6,333 nucleotides of DNA, from assembly GCA_019352125.1 (NCBI GenBank), contig JABBNV010000162.1, positions 1-6,333 of the forward strand, written 5' to 3'. The position numbers and the translations under genes were made by a program. The stretch comes from Acidobacteriota bacterium (GTDB lineage Bacteria; Actinomycetota; Actinomycetes; Actinomycetales; Micrococcaceae). Shown piece after piece: positions 1 to 5,771 of the stretch. Positions within the stretch are counted from its first letter, which is position 1. Every line of letters starts with the position of its first letter. The notes beneath the pieces are model-generated. The model searched no databases. It was given only the letters and a program-made list of their open reading frames with translations, and was not told the DNA's origin.

Positions 1-893
1 GTCGCTGCCGCAACTGCAAGGAGCGCAAGACCGGCATCTGCCTCAACGTCAACCCGGACCGACCGGGTAGTGCTTACGGCTATGTGGATATGGGCGGCTG
101 GGTGGGAGGCCAGGCAGAATACGTCTTGGTGCCCTACGCGGACTGGAACCTTCTCAAGTTTCCGGACCGGGACCAAGCGCTTGAGAAGATCATGGACCTG
201 ACCATGCTCTCCGACATCTTCCCCACAGGCTTTCATGGCGCCGTGACAGCGGGGGTTGGCGTCGGCTCTACGGTCTACATCGCGGGGGCCGGGCCGGTGG
301 GCCTTGCCGCGGCGACCTCCGCGCACCTGCTCGGTGCCGCCGTCGTCATTGTCGGTGACATGAACACCAGCCGCCTCATGCAGGCCAAGTCATTCGGCTG
401 CGAAACCATTGACCTTTCCAAGGGCGAGCCTGGTGACCAGATTGAACAGCTCCTGGGCGTCCCCGAGGTTGACTGCGCCGTAGATGCCGTGGGCTTTGAA
501 GCGAAGGGCCACGGTGGCGACTCTGGTCATGAAGCGCCTGCAACGGTGCTGAACTCACTCATGGACATCACCGCAGCCGGTGGATCCTTGGGCATCCCCG
601 GTCTGTACGTGACCGGCGATCCGGGCGGAGTGGACGCTGCCGCACAAAAGGGTTCATTGTCCTTGAGTCTGGGCACCGGATGGGCCAAGTCCCTTGCGTT
701 CACGACAGGCCAGTGCCCGGTCATGAAGTACAACCGCGGGCTGATGATGGCGATCCTGCATGACAAGGTGCACATCGCCAAAAACGTCAACGCCAAGGCG
801 ATCTCGCTCGACGACGCCCCGCGCGGTTACGCGGAGTTCGACGCGGGCGCTGCCACCAAGTACGTTCTCAACCCAAACGGTTACCTGAACTAG
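1..893 (+). CDS. fdhA: Glutathione-independent formaldehyde dehydrogenase, 5' end missing
   Basis: Zinc-dependent medium-chain dehydrogenase that oxidises formaldehyde to formate with NAD+ in the cytoplasm without a thiol cofactor. The reading frame is open from base 3, so the gene starts before the window; 296 residues are visible and about 98 are missing when compared from memory with the roughly 400-residue Pseudomonas putida enzyme. The fragment opens inside the structural-zinc lobe, with three of its four cysteines present (RCRNC, then GIC). The catalytic-zinc aspartate (Asp169 in P. putida numbering) falls in LSDIFPTG. The Rossmann motif GAGPVGLAAA follows, then the family blocks EVDCAVDAVGFEA, HEAPATVLNSLM and SLDDAPRGYAEFDAG near the C-terminus. 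The other catalytic zinc ligands lie outside the window. A GTG at 84 is internal and not a start. The gene converges on the MFS gene and shares a hairpin with it. A role in removing formaldehyde from demethylation of an aromatic substrate is inference; general detoxification is equally possible. Confidence 0.95.
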   Translation, partial: RCRNCKERKTGICLNVNPDRPGSAYGYVDMGGWVGGQAEYVLVPYADWNLLKFPDRDQALEKIMDLTMLSDIFPTGFHGAVTAGVGVGSTVYIAGAGPVGLAAATSAHLLGAAVVIVGDMNTSRLMQAKSFGCETIDLSKGEPGDQIEQLLGVPEVDCAVDAVGFEAKGHGGDSGHEAPATVLNSLMDITAAGGSLGIPGLYVTGDPGGVDAAAQKGSLSLSLGTGWAKSLAFTTGQCPVMKYNRGLMMAILHDKVHIAKNVNAKAISLDDAPRGYAEFDAGAATKYVLNPNGYLN

Positions 894-924
894 CGTCTGA
901 CGTACCAAAGCCACACAGCACAAA

Positions 925-973
925 TAGTAGTGGCCGCCACCCCATGATTTTCATGAAGTGGCGGCCACCGCTA
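925..973. terminator. Nested hairpin between convergent genes, probable bidirectional terminator
   Basis: GTGGCCGCCAC (930-940) pairs perfectly with GTGGCGGCCAC (958-968). Past a two-base interruption the stem continues with TAG (925-927) against CTA (971-973). Inside the loop, CATGA (943-947) can pair with TCATG (951-955), giving a second stem stacked on the first. It starts 32 bases after the fdhA stop and about 100 bases beyond the MFS stop, where a shared terminator is expected. There is no clear T-tract, which is common in actinobacteria. Confidence 0.75.
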
Positions 974-986
974 GGAATTGGTGACG

Positions 987-1029
987 TTCGGTTCGCACTC
1001 TGCACCTTGTCATGAAGAACAGAACCGAA
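987..1029. terminator. Weak second inverted repeat downstream of the MFS gene
   Basis: TTCGGTTC (987-994) and GAACCGAA (1022-1029) form a perfect 8-bp inverted repeat with a 27-base loop, 45 bases past the stop of the minus-strand transporter. The long loop and missing T-tract make it a weak terminator candidate; it may only add to the stronger hairpin at 925-973. Confidence 0.3.
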
Positions 1030-1073
1030 GCACTGCGACCTCCCCCTCGAGACCGCATCCTGACGCTAAGGCA

Positions 1074-2573
1074 TCACTCGCCCGGAGCTGCCACCTTCGT
1101 CGTAGCAACTGCCGGGGACTGGCCGGGCGCAGCATCTTCAGCAGGCGCCGGGAGCGGCCAAGGAGCCGGGAACTTCGGGAGCAGCAGCGTAAGCACCACC
1201 GCAACCAAGGTGAGTACAGCGAGAGCCAGAAACGGCACGGTGTAGCTCCCGACGCTGGTAGCTACAGCGCTGATCAGTAACGGAGCAATCGCCATGGACG
1301 GCGCAAGGATCGCCAGGCTGAGCCCTTGGAGTGCTGCGAAAGATTTCAAACCGAAGTACTTCGCAATCAAAGCCGGAGCCACCGACGACTCCACACCTGC
1401 AATAACGCCCAGGAATGCCATAGATGCGTACAGTGCCGCTGTGGACCCATTGTTGAAGGCCGCTAGTATCAGCCCGATCGGTGCTGCAGCAAACAGCACC
1501 GCAACGATCCAGGGGCGGCTTCCACGGTCCAGGAGAATGCCCCCGATAAGCAGCCCCACCACTGATGTGGCAAAAAGTACTGAGAGCGAAAGCGACACGG
1601 TTGCGGCACCGATGCCGCTCTTGCCATAGAAATCAACAGCATTGGAGCGGATGGCGATCGGCGCAGCGCCGGCCAGTGTGAGTGCAATTGCAAAGAAGAT
1701 AAACGTGCGGCTCTTGACAGCGGTCTTGAACGCGATACCTGGAAGCAGCTCGGACTTAATCTTGACCATTAAGCCAACCGCGGGCTCTGTGGACTCGCGG
1801 ACAAGCCAAAGGGCGGATGGAATCCCTATTACTACGATCGCAAGCGCAACCACGTAGTAAGTCCCATCCCAGCCGAATCCTGCAAACACGCTCGGGTCTG
1901 GTGCTGGCGGCGGTGTGCCACCGGCCGGAGCTGAGCCACCAACTGCGCCCGCAGGAGCTTGCCCGCCAGCGGCACCATTGACAAGCCACTGAAACACTGG
2001 GGAGAGCACGACGCCGGCAACCCCCGAAATCTCTCCCACCAAGCCAAACCCGATACCTCGGTGGTGGGGGAACCATTCAGAAATGACCTTGAACACCACG
2101 GCTAGGCTCGCGCAGAATCCTGCGATCGACGAAAGCACCAGAACGATCCCCAGCAGCAGGATCGATCCCCCGACCAGCGGGATGGCTGCTGTGAAGACCG
2201 CATACGCCATGACTGCTGGAATGACGAACTTGCGAGCACCGTAGCGGTCCACCCAACGTCCAGCAATGGGCAGTGCCAGCGGGCCCATGAGAAGCGGAAT
2301 GGTAATAAACAAGAGGAGAGCCACAGGGATCGGCGTGCCCGTTTTCATCGCGTAGGCCGGCATTGTAAACACCGTGAGTGCAGATAAGCCAGATGGGCTA
2401 ACAGCAACGAGCAGCAAACAGCCGATCAGGGCGGCCCGGCCGCGGCCGGACACTTTGCCAAAGTCGACCAGATATTGCCTAAAACTCGGCTTCGTTACAG
2501 CGAGGGCATCGGCGGGGAAGGGAGGTGCCAGAGCGGCGGGCCCCGTCGACGCTGACGGATTCTCTTTGAGCAT
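1074..2573 (-). CDS. MFS transporter with a Pro/Gly/Ala-rich central loop and tail
   Basis: Major facilitator superfamily secondary transporter of 499 residues in the cytoplasmic membrane. About twelve hydrophobic segments can be placed, roughly at 46-72, 82-104, 116-134, 137-161, 173-197, 237-257, 290-310, 324-348, 353-373, 378-404, 412-436 and 443-465. The hallmark loop motif between segments 2 and 3 is GRWVDRYGARK (105-115), with a degenerate copy GGILLDRGSRP between segments 8 and 9. The frame is open further upstream, but the ATG at 2573 is chosen because AAGGAG (2579-2584) stands 5 bases before it and the upstream extension resembles no transporter N-terminus. Unusual features are an Ala/Gly/Pro-rich insertion at about 200-230 between segments 5 and 6, and a Pro/Ala-rich tail after residue 466. 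Substrate is unknown; uptake or export of an aromatic acid or related organic anion fits the neighbourhood but is inference. It is transcribed separately from the monooxygenase operon, apparently under the same operator. Confidence 0.9.
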   Translation of the reverse strand: MLKENPSASTGPAALAPPFPADALAVTKPSFRQYLVDFGKVSGRGRAALIGCLLLVAVSPSGLSALTVFTMPAYAMKTGTPIPVALLLFITIPLLMGPLALPIAGRWVDRYGARKFVIPAVMAYAVFTAAIPLVGGSILLLGIVLVLSSIAGFCASLAVVFKVISEWFPHHRGIGFGLVGEISGVAGVVLSPVFQWLVNGAAGGQAPAGAVGGSAPAGGTPPPAPDPSVFAGFGWDGTYYVVALAIVVIGIPSALWLVRESTEPAVGLMVKIKSELLPGIAFKTAVKSRTFIFFAIALTLAGAAPIAIRSNAVDFYGKSGIGAATVSLSLSVLFATSVVGLLIGGILLDRGSRPWIVAVLFAAAPIGLILAAFNNGSTAALYASMAFLGVIAGVESSVAPALIAKYFGLKSFAALQGLSLAILAPSMAIAPLLISAVATSVGSYTVPFLALAVLTLVAVVLTLLLPKFPAPWPLPAPAEDAAPGQSPAVATTKVAAPGE

Positions 2574-2578
2574 TGGAA

Positions 2579-2584
2579 CTCCTT
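2579..2584 (-). promoter_or_regulatory. Ribosome binding site of the MFS gene
   Basis: The minus strand reads AAGGAG followed by TTCCA and then ATG. This strong Shine-Dalgarno match decides the start of the transporter at 2573 over upstream in-frame codons. Confidence 0.8.
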
Positions 2585-2594
2585 GGATTCGGTC

Positions 2595-2626
2595 CGAGCT
2601 GGGTGTAAATACGAACGCCCAGCTTG
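2595..2626 (-). promoter_or_regulatory. Hairpin in the MFS mRNA leader
   Basis: AGCTGGGTGT (2597-2606) pairs with ACGCCCAGCT (2615-2624) with one G-U pair. Two further pairs on the outside (one wobble) give a stem of about 12 bp around an 8-base loop. It ends about 10 bases upstream of the Shine-Dalgarno sequence, so in the mRNA it would lie in the 5' untranslated leader and could affect translation or stability. No known riboswitch class is recognised. Confidence 0.4.
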
Positions 2627-2786
2627 AGTTATGGAGAGGGGGGACAGCTATTAGTCCTCGTGGGGAGAGTGGCTGATGTCCGCATGATTCTTTGCCTGCG
2701 CAGCCAGGTGACGGCACAGGATGAACGGCACACATATGGAGTTTCCGGGTCTCATTTATCTAACCGGGACCTTGAAGACATCATCG

Positions 2787-2800
2787 TCCTTCCGGAAGGA
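2787..2800. promoter_or_regulatory. 14-bp perfect palindrome, possible second operator
   Basis: TCCTTCCGGAAGGA is self-complementary over all 14 bases. It sits 36 bases from the main operator on the transporter side, where a transcription start or early leader would be. It could bind a dimeric regulator or fold as a tiny stem; no specific regulator family is recognised. Confidence 0.35.
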
Positions 2801-2834
2801 AACAGAAAGCCAGCTGACAGAGCATCAGGCGGTT

Positions 2835-2863
2835 TATGTACTGTACAGCTCAGTACAGTACAA
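2835..2863 (-). promoter_or_regulatory. Possible promoter of the MFS gene overlapping the operator
   Basis: On the minus strand TTGTAC (2863-2858) and TACATA (2840-2835) are separated by exactly 17 bases, which is ideal -35/-10 spacing. Each hexamer matches its sigma-70 consensus at only three positions, so the call rests mainly on spacing and location. If real, the operator fills the spacer, which would suit repression by blocking RNA polymerase. Confidence 0.3.
2837..2862. promoter_or_regulatory. 26-bp operator-like palindrome upstream of the MFS gene
   Basis: The left arm TGTACTGTACAG (2837-2848) and right arm CAGTACAGTACA (2851-2862) are reverse complements at 11 of 12 positions across a 2-base centre; the outer 10 bp of each arm match perfectly. 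Each arm itself contains the smaller repeat GTACTGTAC or its complement, so the site could hold more than one dimer. It lies 264 bp upstream of the transporter start, and an identical left arm lies upstream of the monooxygenase operon at 5872. The regulator is not encoded in the window. It does not match the actinobacterial SOS box (GAAC-N4-GTTC). Confidence 0.65.
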
Positions 2864-2971
2864 CATGTGGAGCACCGTTTGTACAGAGTTTGACATGAAT
2901 TTAATCTCCCGATTTTTGCTTGTCGCCTGCAGGGTCCGGCGGCGCCCAAATGGCCAGCTTCGGGATAGACC

Positions 2972-3006
2972 GATACCGCTGGGCCGGAAGCGGCACCAGC
3001 GGTATC
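2972..3006 (-). terminator. Terminator of the monooxygenase operon
   Basis: GATACCGCTGG (2972-2982) and CCAGCGGTATC (2996-3006) form a perfect 11-bp stem with a 13-base loop, 47 bases downstream of the oxygenase stop codon. There is no obvious T-tract. The position between the oxygenase end and the separately regulated transporter supports a terminator. Confidence 0.7.
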
Positions 3007-3053
3007 AGGGGTGATTTCCAGCTAGTCGTGGGGCACAGGCAGCGCCCGTTAAT

Positions 3054-4472
3054 TCACTGCTTGGGCAGGCCACCGGGAGGAGTTGATCCTGCAAGCGGCT
3101 GCCCTCCAGGCGGCGGTGAGCTGATGGCCCACATCATCGGAAAGGGTTCTAGGCCAAAGAGCTCACGACCATTGATCTCTGCCATGGGATCGACTCGGAA
3201 TGCGCCGTGAGTGGCTAGTACATGGATATCCCGGACAGCCCGCTGGATTGGATTGCTATTGGCTACAGCGGACGAGCCTAGTGCCAGCAGAAGGCCATCT
3301 ACCACGCGCAAGCACTCATGGATCTGGTGAACCAAGTCCATAGTGATCTCGGAATCGGAGCCAGGCAGGAAGTCCTCCCCCGCTACCGCTCTGCGGTCAA
3401 CCTCATCACAGTGACGCCAAAGCACAGCATCCGCGGCGTTGATCGCAGCGCGCGCCTTGCCAGCCACCATCTGGATGGAGGCCATCTGGGACATGGTCTT
3501 GTACGGGAGGTTAAAGGGTGGCCGCTTTGCCGCCTGCTGGAGGAATGAGTCCAAGGCACCCTGCGCAATTCCCACCGCAAGAGCGGCGAAGGCACAGTTC
3601 GTGGCAGCCATTCCGCCGATCGGGCTGTGCTTGAAACCCAAACCTGCATACTTGCCGCGCAGCGTATCCCCTCGCTGGATGAGTTCTTCAGTGTGCACCA
3701 CGCGGTAGTCCGGTACGAACACCTCTTCATCCGCGCGCACACTGTTCGAATTTGTGGCCTGGAGACCCATCACATGCCAGTCATCCACGATCGTGTATTG
3801 ATCCCGGGACAGGATCCCCATCGCCCGGCGGCGCTGACCACTGGATGCGTCGTCATACTCGAAGCCCACCGTGCCCCAGGCTGCGTGCTTGCTGCCGCTG
3901 CCAAATGACCATTTGCCCTTGACCATGTAGCCGCCGTCGACCTTCCGGCCGTCGCCAACTTTGGGAGCAAACACCGTGGCGCCGAACATAATCGGCCCCA
4001 CCCAGTCGGCAATACTCGCGAAAACTTCATCGCGGGCCTGCGGATCGAAGGAAAGCGTGTTTCTCGCAGCGCTGGACACAATCACCAACCAACCGGCCGC
4101 GGCATCGCCTTGGCCCAGGGCCTTGACTACCTCTGCCGTGTCCCGCGCGCCCAGCGCTGACCCGCCGAGCTCTATGGGGATAGTGACCCTGAAGGCACCG
4201 ACGCGATCTACCGCTTCAAGCGTGGCGGGAGCGAGCTCTCCCAGCGCCTCACCCTCTGCCGCATGGTCGCGAAGCAGCGGCAGCAGCTCAATGATCTCGT
4301 CGCGCATTTTTCGCCCCACGCCGCTAAGGTACGGGGACTCCGGGAACTTTGGCCCGGCAACCGGCGGCGGCCCAAAGGGCGGAGCCCCCGGTGGTGTGCC
4401 CTTTGGCGCTCCGAAGGGCGGACCCCCTGGTGGCGGCCCACTGACGGGTGGTGGTGCAGTTGGTAACGTCAT
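3054..4472 (-). CDS. Acyl-CoA-dehydrogenase-fold flavin-dependent monooxygenase (oxygenase component) with Pro/Gly-rich tails
   Basis: Predicted oxygenase of a two-component (group D) flavin monooxygenase, which uses reduced flavin from a partner and O2 to hydroxylate a small, often aromatic substrate. Of 472 residues, about 50-450 form an acyl-CoA dehydrogenase-like core. This has the helical N-domain (LPLLRDHAAEGEALGELAP), the flavin-pocket strands (KGKWSFGSGSKHAAWG, 185-200; DDWHVMGLQATNS, 230-242) and a type-2 C-terminal domain (ALGSSAVANSNPIQRAVRD, 397-415). This arrangement is that of hydroxylases such as HpaH/HsaA rather than of fatty-acid dehydrogenases. Residues 1-49 are almost pure Pro/Gly/Ala with a 13-residue tandem repeat (12-24, 25-37), and the last 22 residues are also Pro/Gly-rich, so the protein is longer than typical relatives. 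The ATG at 4472 is chosen over an in-frame TTG at 4484, because that TTG would overlap the Shine-Dalgarno GGAGAG. It is the last gene of the operon, 48 bases after the reductase. Substrate unknown. Confidence 0.88.
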   Translation of the reverse strand: MTLPTAPPPVSGPPPGGPPFGAPKGTPPGAPPFGPPPVAGPKFPESPYLSGVGRKMRDEIIELLPLLRDHAAEGEALGELAPATLEAVDRVGAFRVTIPIELGGSALGARDTAEVVKALGQGDAAAGWLVIVSSAARNTLSFDPQARDEVFASIADWVGPIMFGATVFAPKVGDGRKVDGGYMVKGKWSFGSGSKHAAWGTVGFEYDDASSGQRRRAMGILSRDQYTIVDDWHVMGLQATNSNSVRADEEVFVPDYRVVHTEELIQRGDTLRGKYAGLGFKHSPIGGMAATNCAFAALAVGIAQGALDSFLQQAAKRPPFNLPYKTMSQMASIQMVAGKARAAINAADAVLWRHCDEVDRRAVAGEDFLPGSDSEITMDLVHQIHECLRVVDGLLLALGSSAVANSNPIQRAVRDIHVLATHGAFRVDPMAEINGRELFGLEPFPMMWAISSPPPGGQPLAGSTPPGGLPKQ

Positions 4473-4476
4473 TGTT

Positions 4477-4482
4477 CTCTCC
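4477..4482 (-). promoter_or_regulatory. Ribosome binding site of the oxygenase gene
   Basis: The minus strand reads GGAGAG, then AACA, then ATG. It supports the ATG at 4472 and argues against the in-frame TTG at 4484, whose codon overlaps the purine-rich motif. Confidence 0.6.
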
Positions 4483-4520
4483 AATTCATTGCAATCGGGT
4501 CTTGCGAGAGGAAGTCGCAG

Positions 4521-5135
4521 CTAGGGCCGTGGTCCAGCCGGCGGAGCGGGCGGCATATTGGGCGCGGGTGGCCCCTCAGCACGCAACGGCGCCAGAGCAC
4601 CCACCAATCGCTCAAGCTCCGTCAACATCGGGGCGAAGGCGGGCTCTGCCGACGCGGGAGGAACAAACTCGCCAGTCTGAAGATGCTGCATCACCATCGG
4701 CAGCACAATGCCGTCTGGAATTGCCACCATGCGCAAGGTGGTGACAATCTGCTCCATGACCTGCCCTCCTCGCATGCCCCCAGCAATGCCGCCGTAACTA
4801 ACGAAGGCCACCGGCGCGTATGTCCACTCCCGAGAGAGATAGTCCAACGCATTGAGCAGAGCCACAGACGGTCCATAGTTGTACTCCGGAGCAACGAACA
4901 CGAACGCGTCCGCTTCCTTGATTTTGGTTGACCACCGCAGGGTGTGGGAATTCTGGTATTTCCCCAACACTGGATGGTGCGGCTCATCCAACACCGGCAG
5001 TTCATAATCCGCGATGTCAACGAGCTCCACCTCGAATCGCCCGTCTGCAACGGCACGAGCGTAGACCCAATCAGACACAGGCTTGGCCACTCGGCCGGGC
5101 CGCGTGCTGCCAACAATGATGTGTAGCTTTGGCAT
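4521..5135 (-). CDS. NAD(P)H-dependent FMN reductase (flavodoxin fold), partner of the monooxygenase
   Basis: Predicted cytoplasmic NAD(P)H:flavin oxidoreductase of the FMN_red family, 204 residues. The N-terminal strand and phosphate loop IIVGSTRPGR (6-15) is the FMN-phosphate binding signature. VAPEYNYGPSVALLNALDYL (81-100) is the family block that contacts the isoalloxazine ring, and VSYGGIAGGMRGG (112-124) is the third flavin loop. The core ends near residue 185 and is followed by a Pro/Ala-rich tail (about 187-204, including PPAPPAGPRP) that the family does not need. The start at 5135 is chosen because MPKLHIIVGSTRPGR is the usual N-terminus and the ATG lies 2 bases after the upstream gene's stop, with GGGGGAA spaced 5 bases away. 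Its likely job is to deliver reduced FMN to the oxygenase encoded next. The alternative, a general azo- or quinone reductase role, is less likely given the operon. Confidence 0.9.
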   Translation of the reverse strand: MPKLHIIVGSTRPGRVAKPVSDWVYARAVADGRFEVELVDIADYELPVLDEPHHPVLGKYQNSHTLRWSTKIKEADAFVFVAPEYNYGPSVALLNALDYLSREWTYAPVAFVSYGGIAGGMRGGQVMEQIVTTLRMVAIPDGIVLPMVMQHLQTGEFVPPASAEPAFAPMLTELERLVGALAPLRAEGPPAPNMPPAPPAGPRP

Positions 5136-5137
5136 GA

Positions 5138-5659
5138 TTATTCCCCCATCGGATTCTGGCCGGGAGCTACCTTGCGGAAGGTACTCCAATGCTCAGCCAA
5201 CTTTCCGTCCTGGACGCGGAACACCGTGAGAATGTTCCACTCATACGTAGCCCCCTGAACCACCGGATCGGGCTCCAGCAGGCGCATCATGACGCAGGCA
5301 ATGTCCCCGTCCAGAATCACGCTCACCACGGGCGGCGGCGTCTGCCCACCGATGGGAACGCGTCGGAAATTCTCAATCAACATGTCGCGCCCGTTGCCGG
5401 GAGTGTTTGGGTCACGCTGAATGTAATCCTCGCGGACGTATTTGGTCATGATCTTGACCACGTCCTCCTGTACGCGATTGTCGCGAACTATCCGGGCAAG
5501 GTCCGCTTCAAATTCGATGAGTAGCCGCTTGGTGGCGCTGCGCTCGGGAGAGGGATCGGCAGCTACAGCGGCTTTGAACTCCTCGTTATCGAGCCAATTT
5601 GAATAGATCTCTGGATCGCTAATCTCCGCGATGCCATTGACGATGGTGTAACCGCTCAT
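5138..5659 (-). CDS. NTF2/SnoaL-like domain protein
   Basis: Small cone-shaped alpha+beta protein of 173 residues from the NTF2-like superfamily, which includes SnoaL polyketide cyclases, ketosteroid isomerase and many uncharacterised hydratase/isomerase-like proteins. Recognisable blocks are the helix and loop MTKYVREDYIQRDPNTPGNG (71-90), RDMLIENFRR, the strands VVSVILDGDIACVMMRLLEP (111-130) and the closing strand LTVFRVQDGKLAEHWSTF (144-161). A preceding extension of about 60 residues is longer than a minimal SnoaL domain and contains an acidic/basic helix. The start is supported by AGAAGGA 7 bases upstream. It is the first gene of the operon and its stop is 2 bases before the reductase ATG, implying translational coupling. 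It may dehydrate, cyclise or isomerise the unstable monooxygenase product, but no catalytic residue can be assigned safely. Confidence 0.85.
   Translation of the reverse strand: MSGYTIVNGIAEISDPEIYSNWLDNEEFKAAVAADPSPERSATKRLLIEFEADLARIVRDNRVQEDVVKIMTKYVREDYIQRDPNTPGNGRDMLIENFRRVPIGGQTPPPVVSVILDGDIACVMMRLLEPDPVVQGATYEWNILTVFRVQDGKLAEHWSTFRKVAPGQNPMGE
5141..5147 (-). promoter_or_regulatory. Ribosome binding site of the FMN reductase gene, inside the end of the SnoaL-like gene
   Basis: The minus strand reads GGGGGAA TAATC ATG. The binding site lies within the last two codons of the upstream gene, and its TAA stop is followed by only two bases before the ATG, a layout typical of coupled translation. 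Confidence 0.7.
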
Positions 5660-5666
5660 GGTCGGG

Positions 5667-5673
5667 TCCTTCT
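5667..5673 (-). promoter_or_regulatory. Ribosome binding site of the SnoaL-like gene
   Basis: The minus strand reads AGAAGGA, then 7 bases, then ATG. This is a good Shine-Dalgarno match that fixes the start at 5659. Confidence 0.75.
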
Positions 5674-5771
5674 TTCTGGGCCTGGGTATGACTCAATAGC
5701 AAGATAGTGACGGATTGAATGGGTGGCGCGTCGCCTTCTCGCTGGGTCATCTTGGACTCTCGTTGCACGTT

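Larger units (their letters stand above)
2574..3053. other. 480-bp regulatory intergenic region upstream of the MFS gene
   Basis: This gene-free stretch lies between the end of the oxygenase gene and the start of the transporter gene, both on the minus strand. Reading toward the transporter it contains the oxygenase-operon terminator (2972-3006), an isolated TGTACAG half-site (2880-2886), the main operator-like palindrome (2837-2862) with a possible promoter, a 14-bp palindrome (2787-2800), a leader hairpin (2595-2626) and the ribosome binding site. Short open frames here, for example 2624-2893 and 2721-3014 on the plus strand, have no recognisable protein features and are treated as chance. 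Confidence 0.7.

Noticed and set aside
978..1280. 100-codon open frame on the plus strand at the convergent junction
   Set aside because: Arg/Ser-rich with no domain-like blocks; it runs into the antisense of the transporter gene's 3' end.
2574..2735. 54-residue N-terminal extension of the transporter from an upstream start at 2735
   Set aside because: The extension does not look like protein and a strong AAGGAG site precedes the ATG at 2573.
2837..2862. LexA/SOS box at the CTGTACAG core
   Set aside because: The E. coli type box needs CTGT-N8-ACAG and the actinobacterial box GAAC-N4-GTTC; neither spacing nor sequence fits, and the genes are catabolic.
2889..2918. Plus-strand promoter from TTGACA at 2890-2895
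   Set aside because: No acceptable -10 hexamer at 16-18 bases spacing and no plus-strand gene downstream.
2721..3014. Open frames on the plus strand (also 2624-2893) in the region upstream of the transporter
   Set aside because: They cover the operator and terminator motifs, show no recognisable protein sequence and have no clear ribosome binding site.
4470..4484. TTG at 4484 as the oxygenase start
   Set aside because: The TTG would overlap the purine-rich GGAGAG that serves the ATG at 4472; the ATG is the more economical start.
3961..4524. 187-codon open frame on the plus strand opposite the oxygenase gene
   Set aside because: It is antisense to a recognised protein-coding gene, has no family-like features and owes its length to GC-rich codon bias in the true frame.
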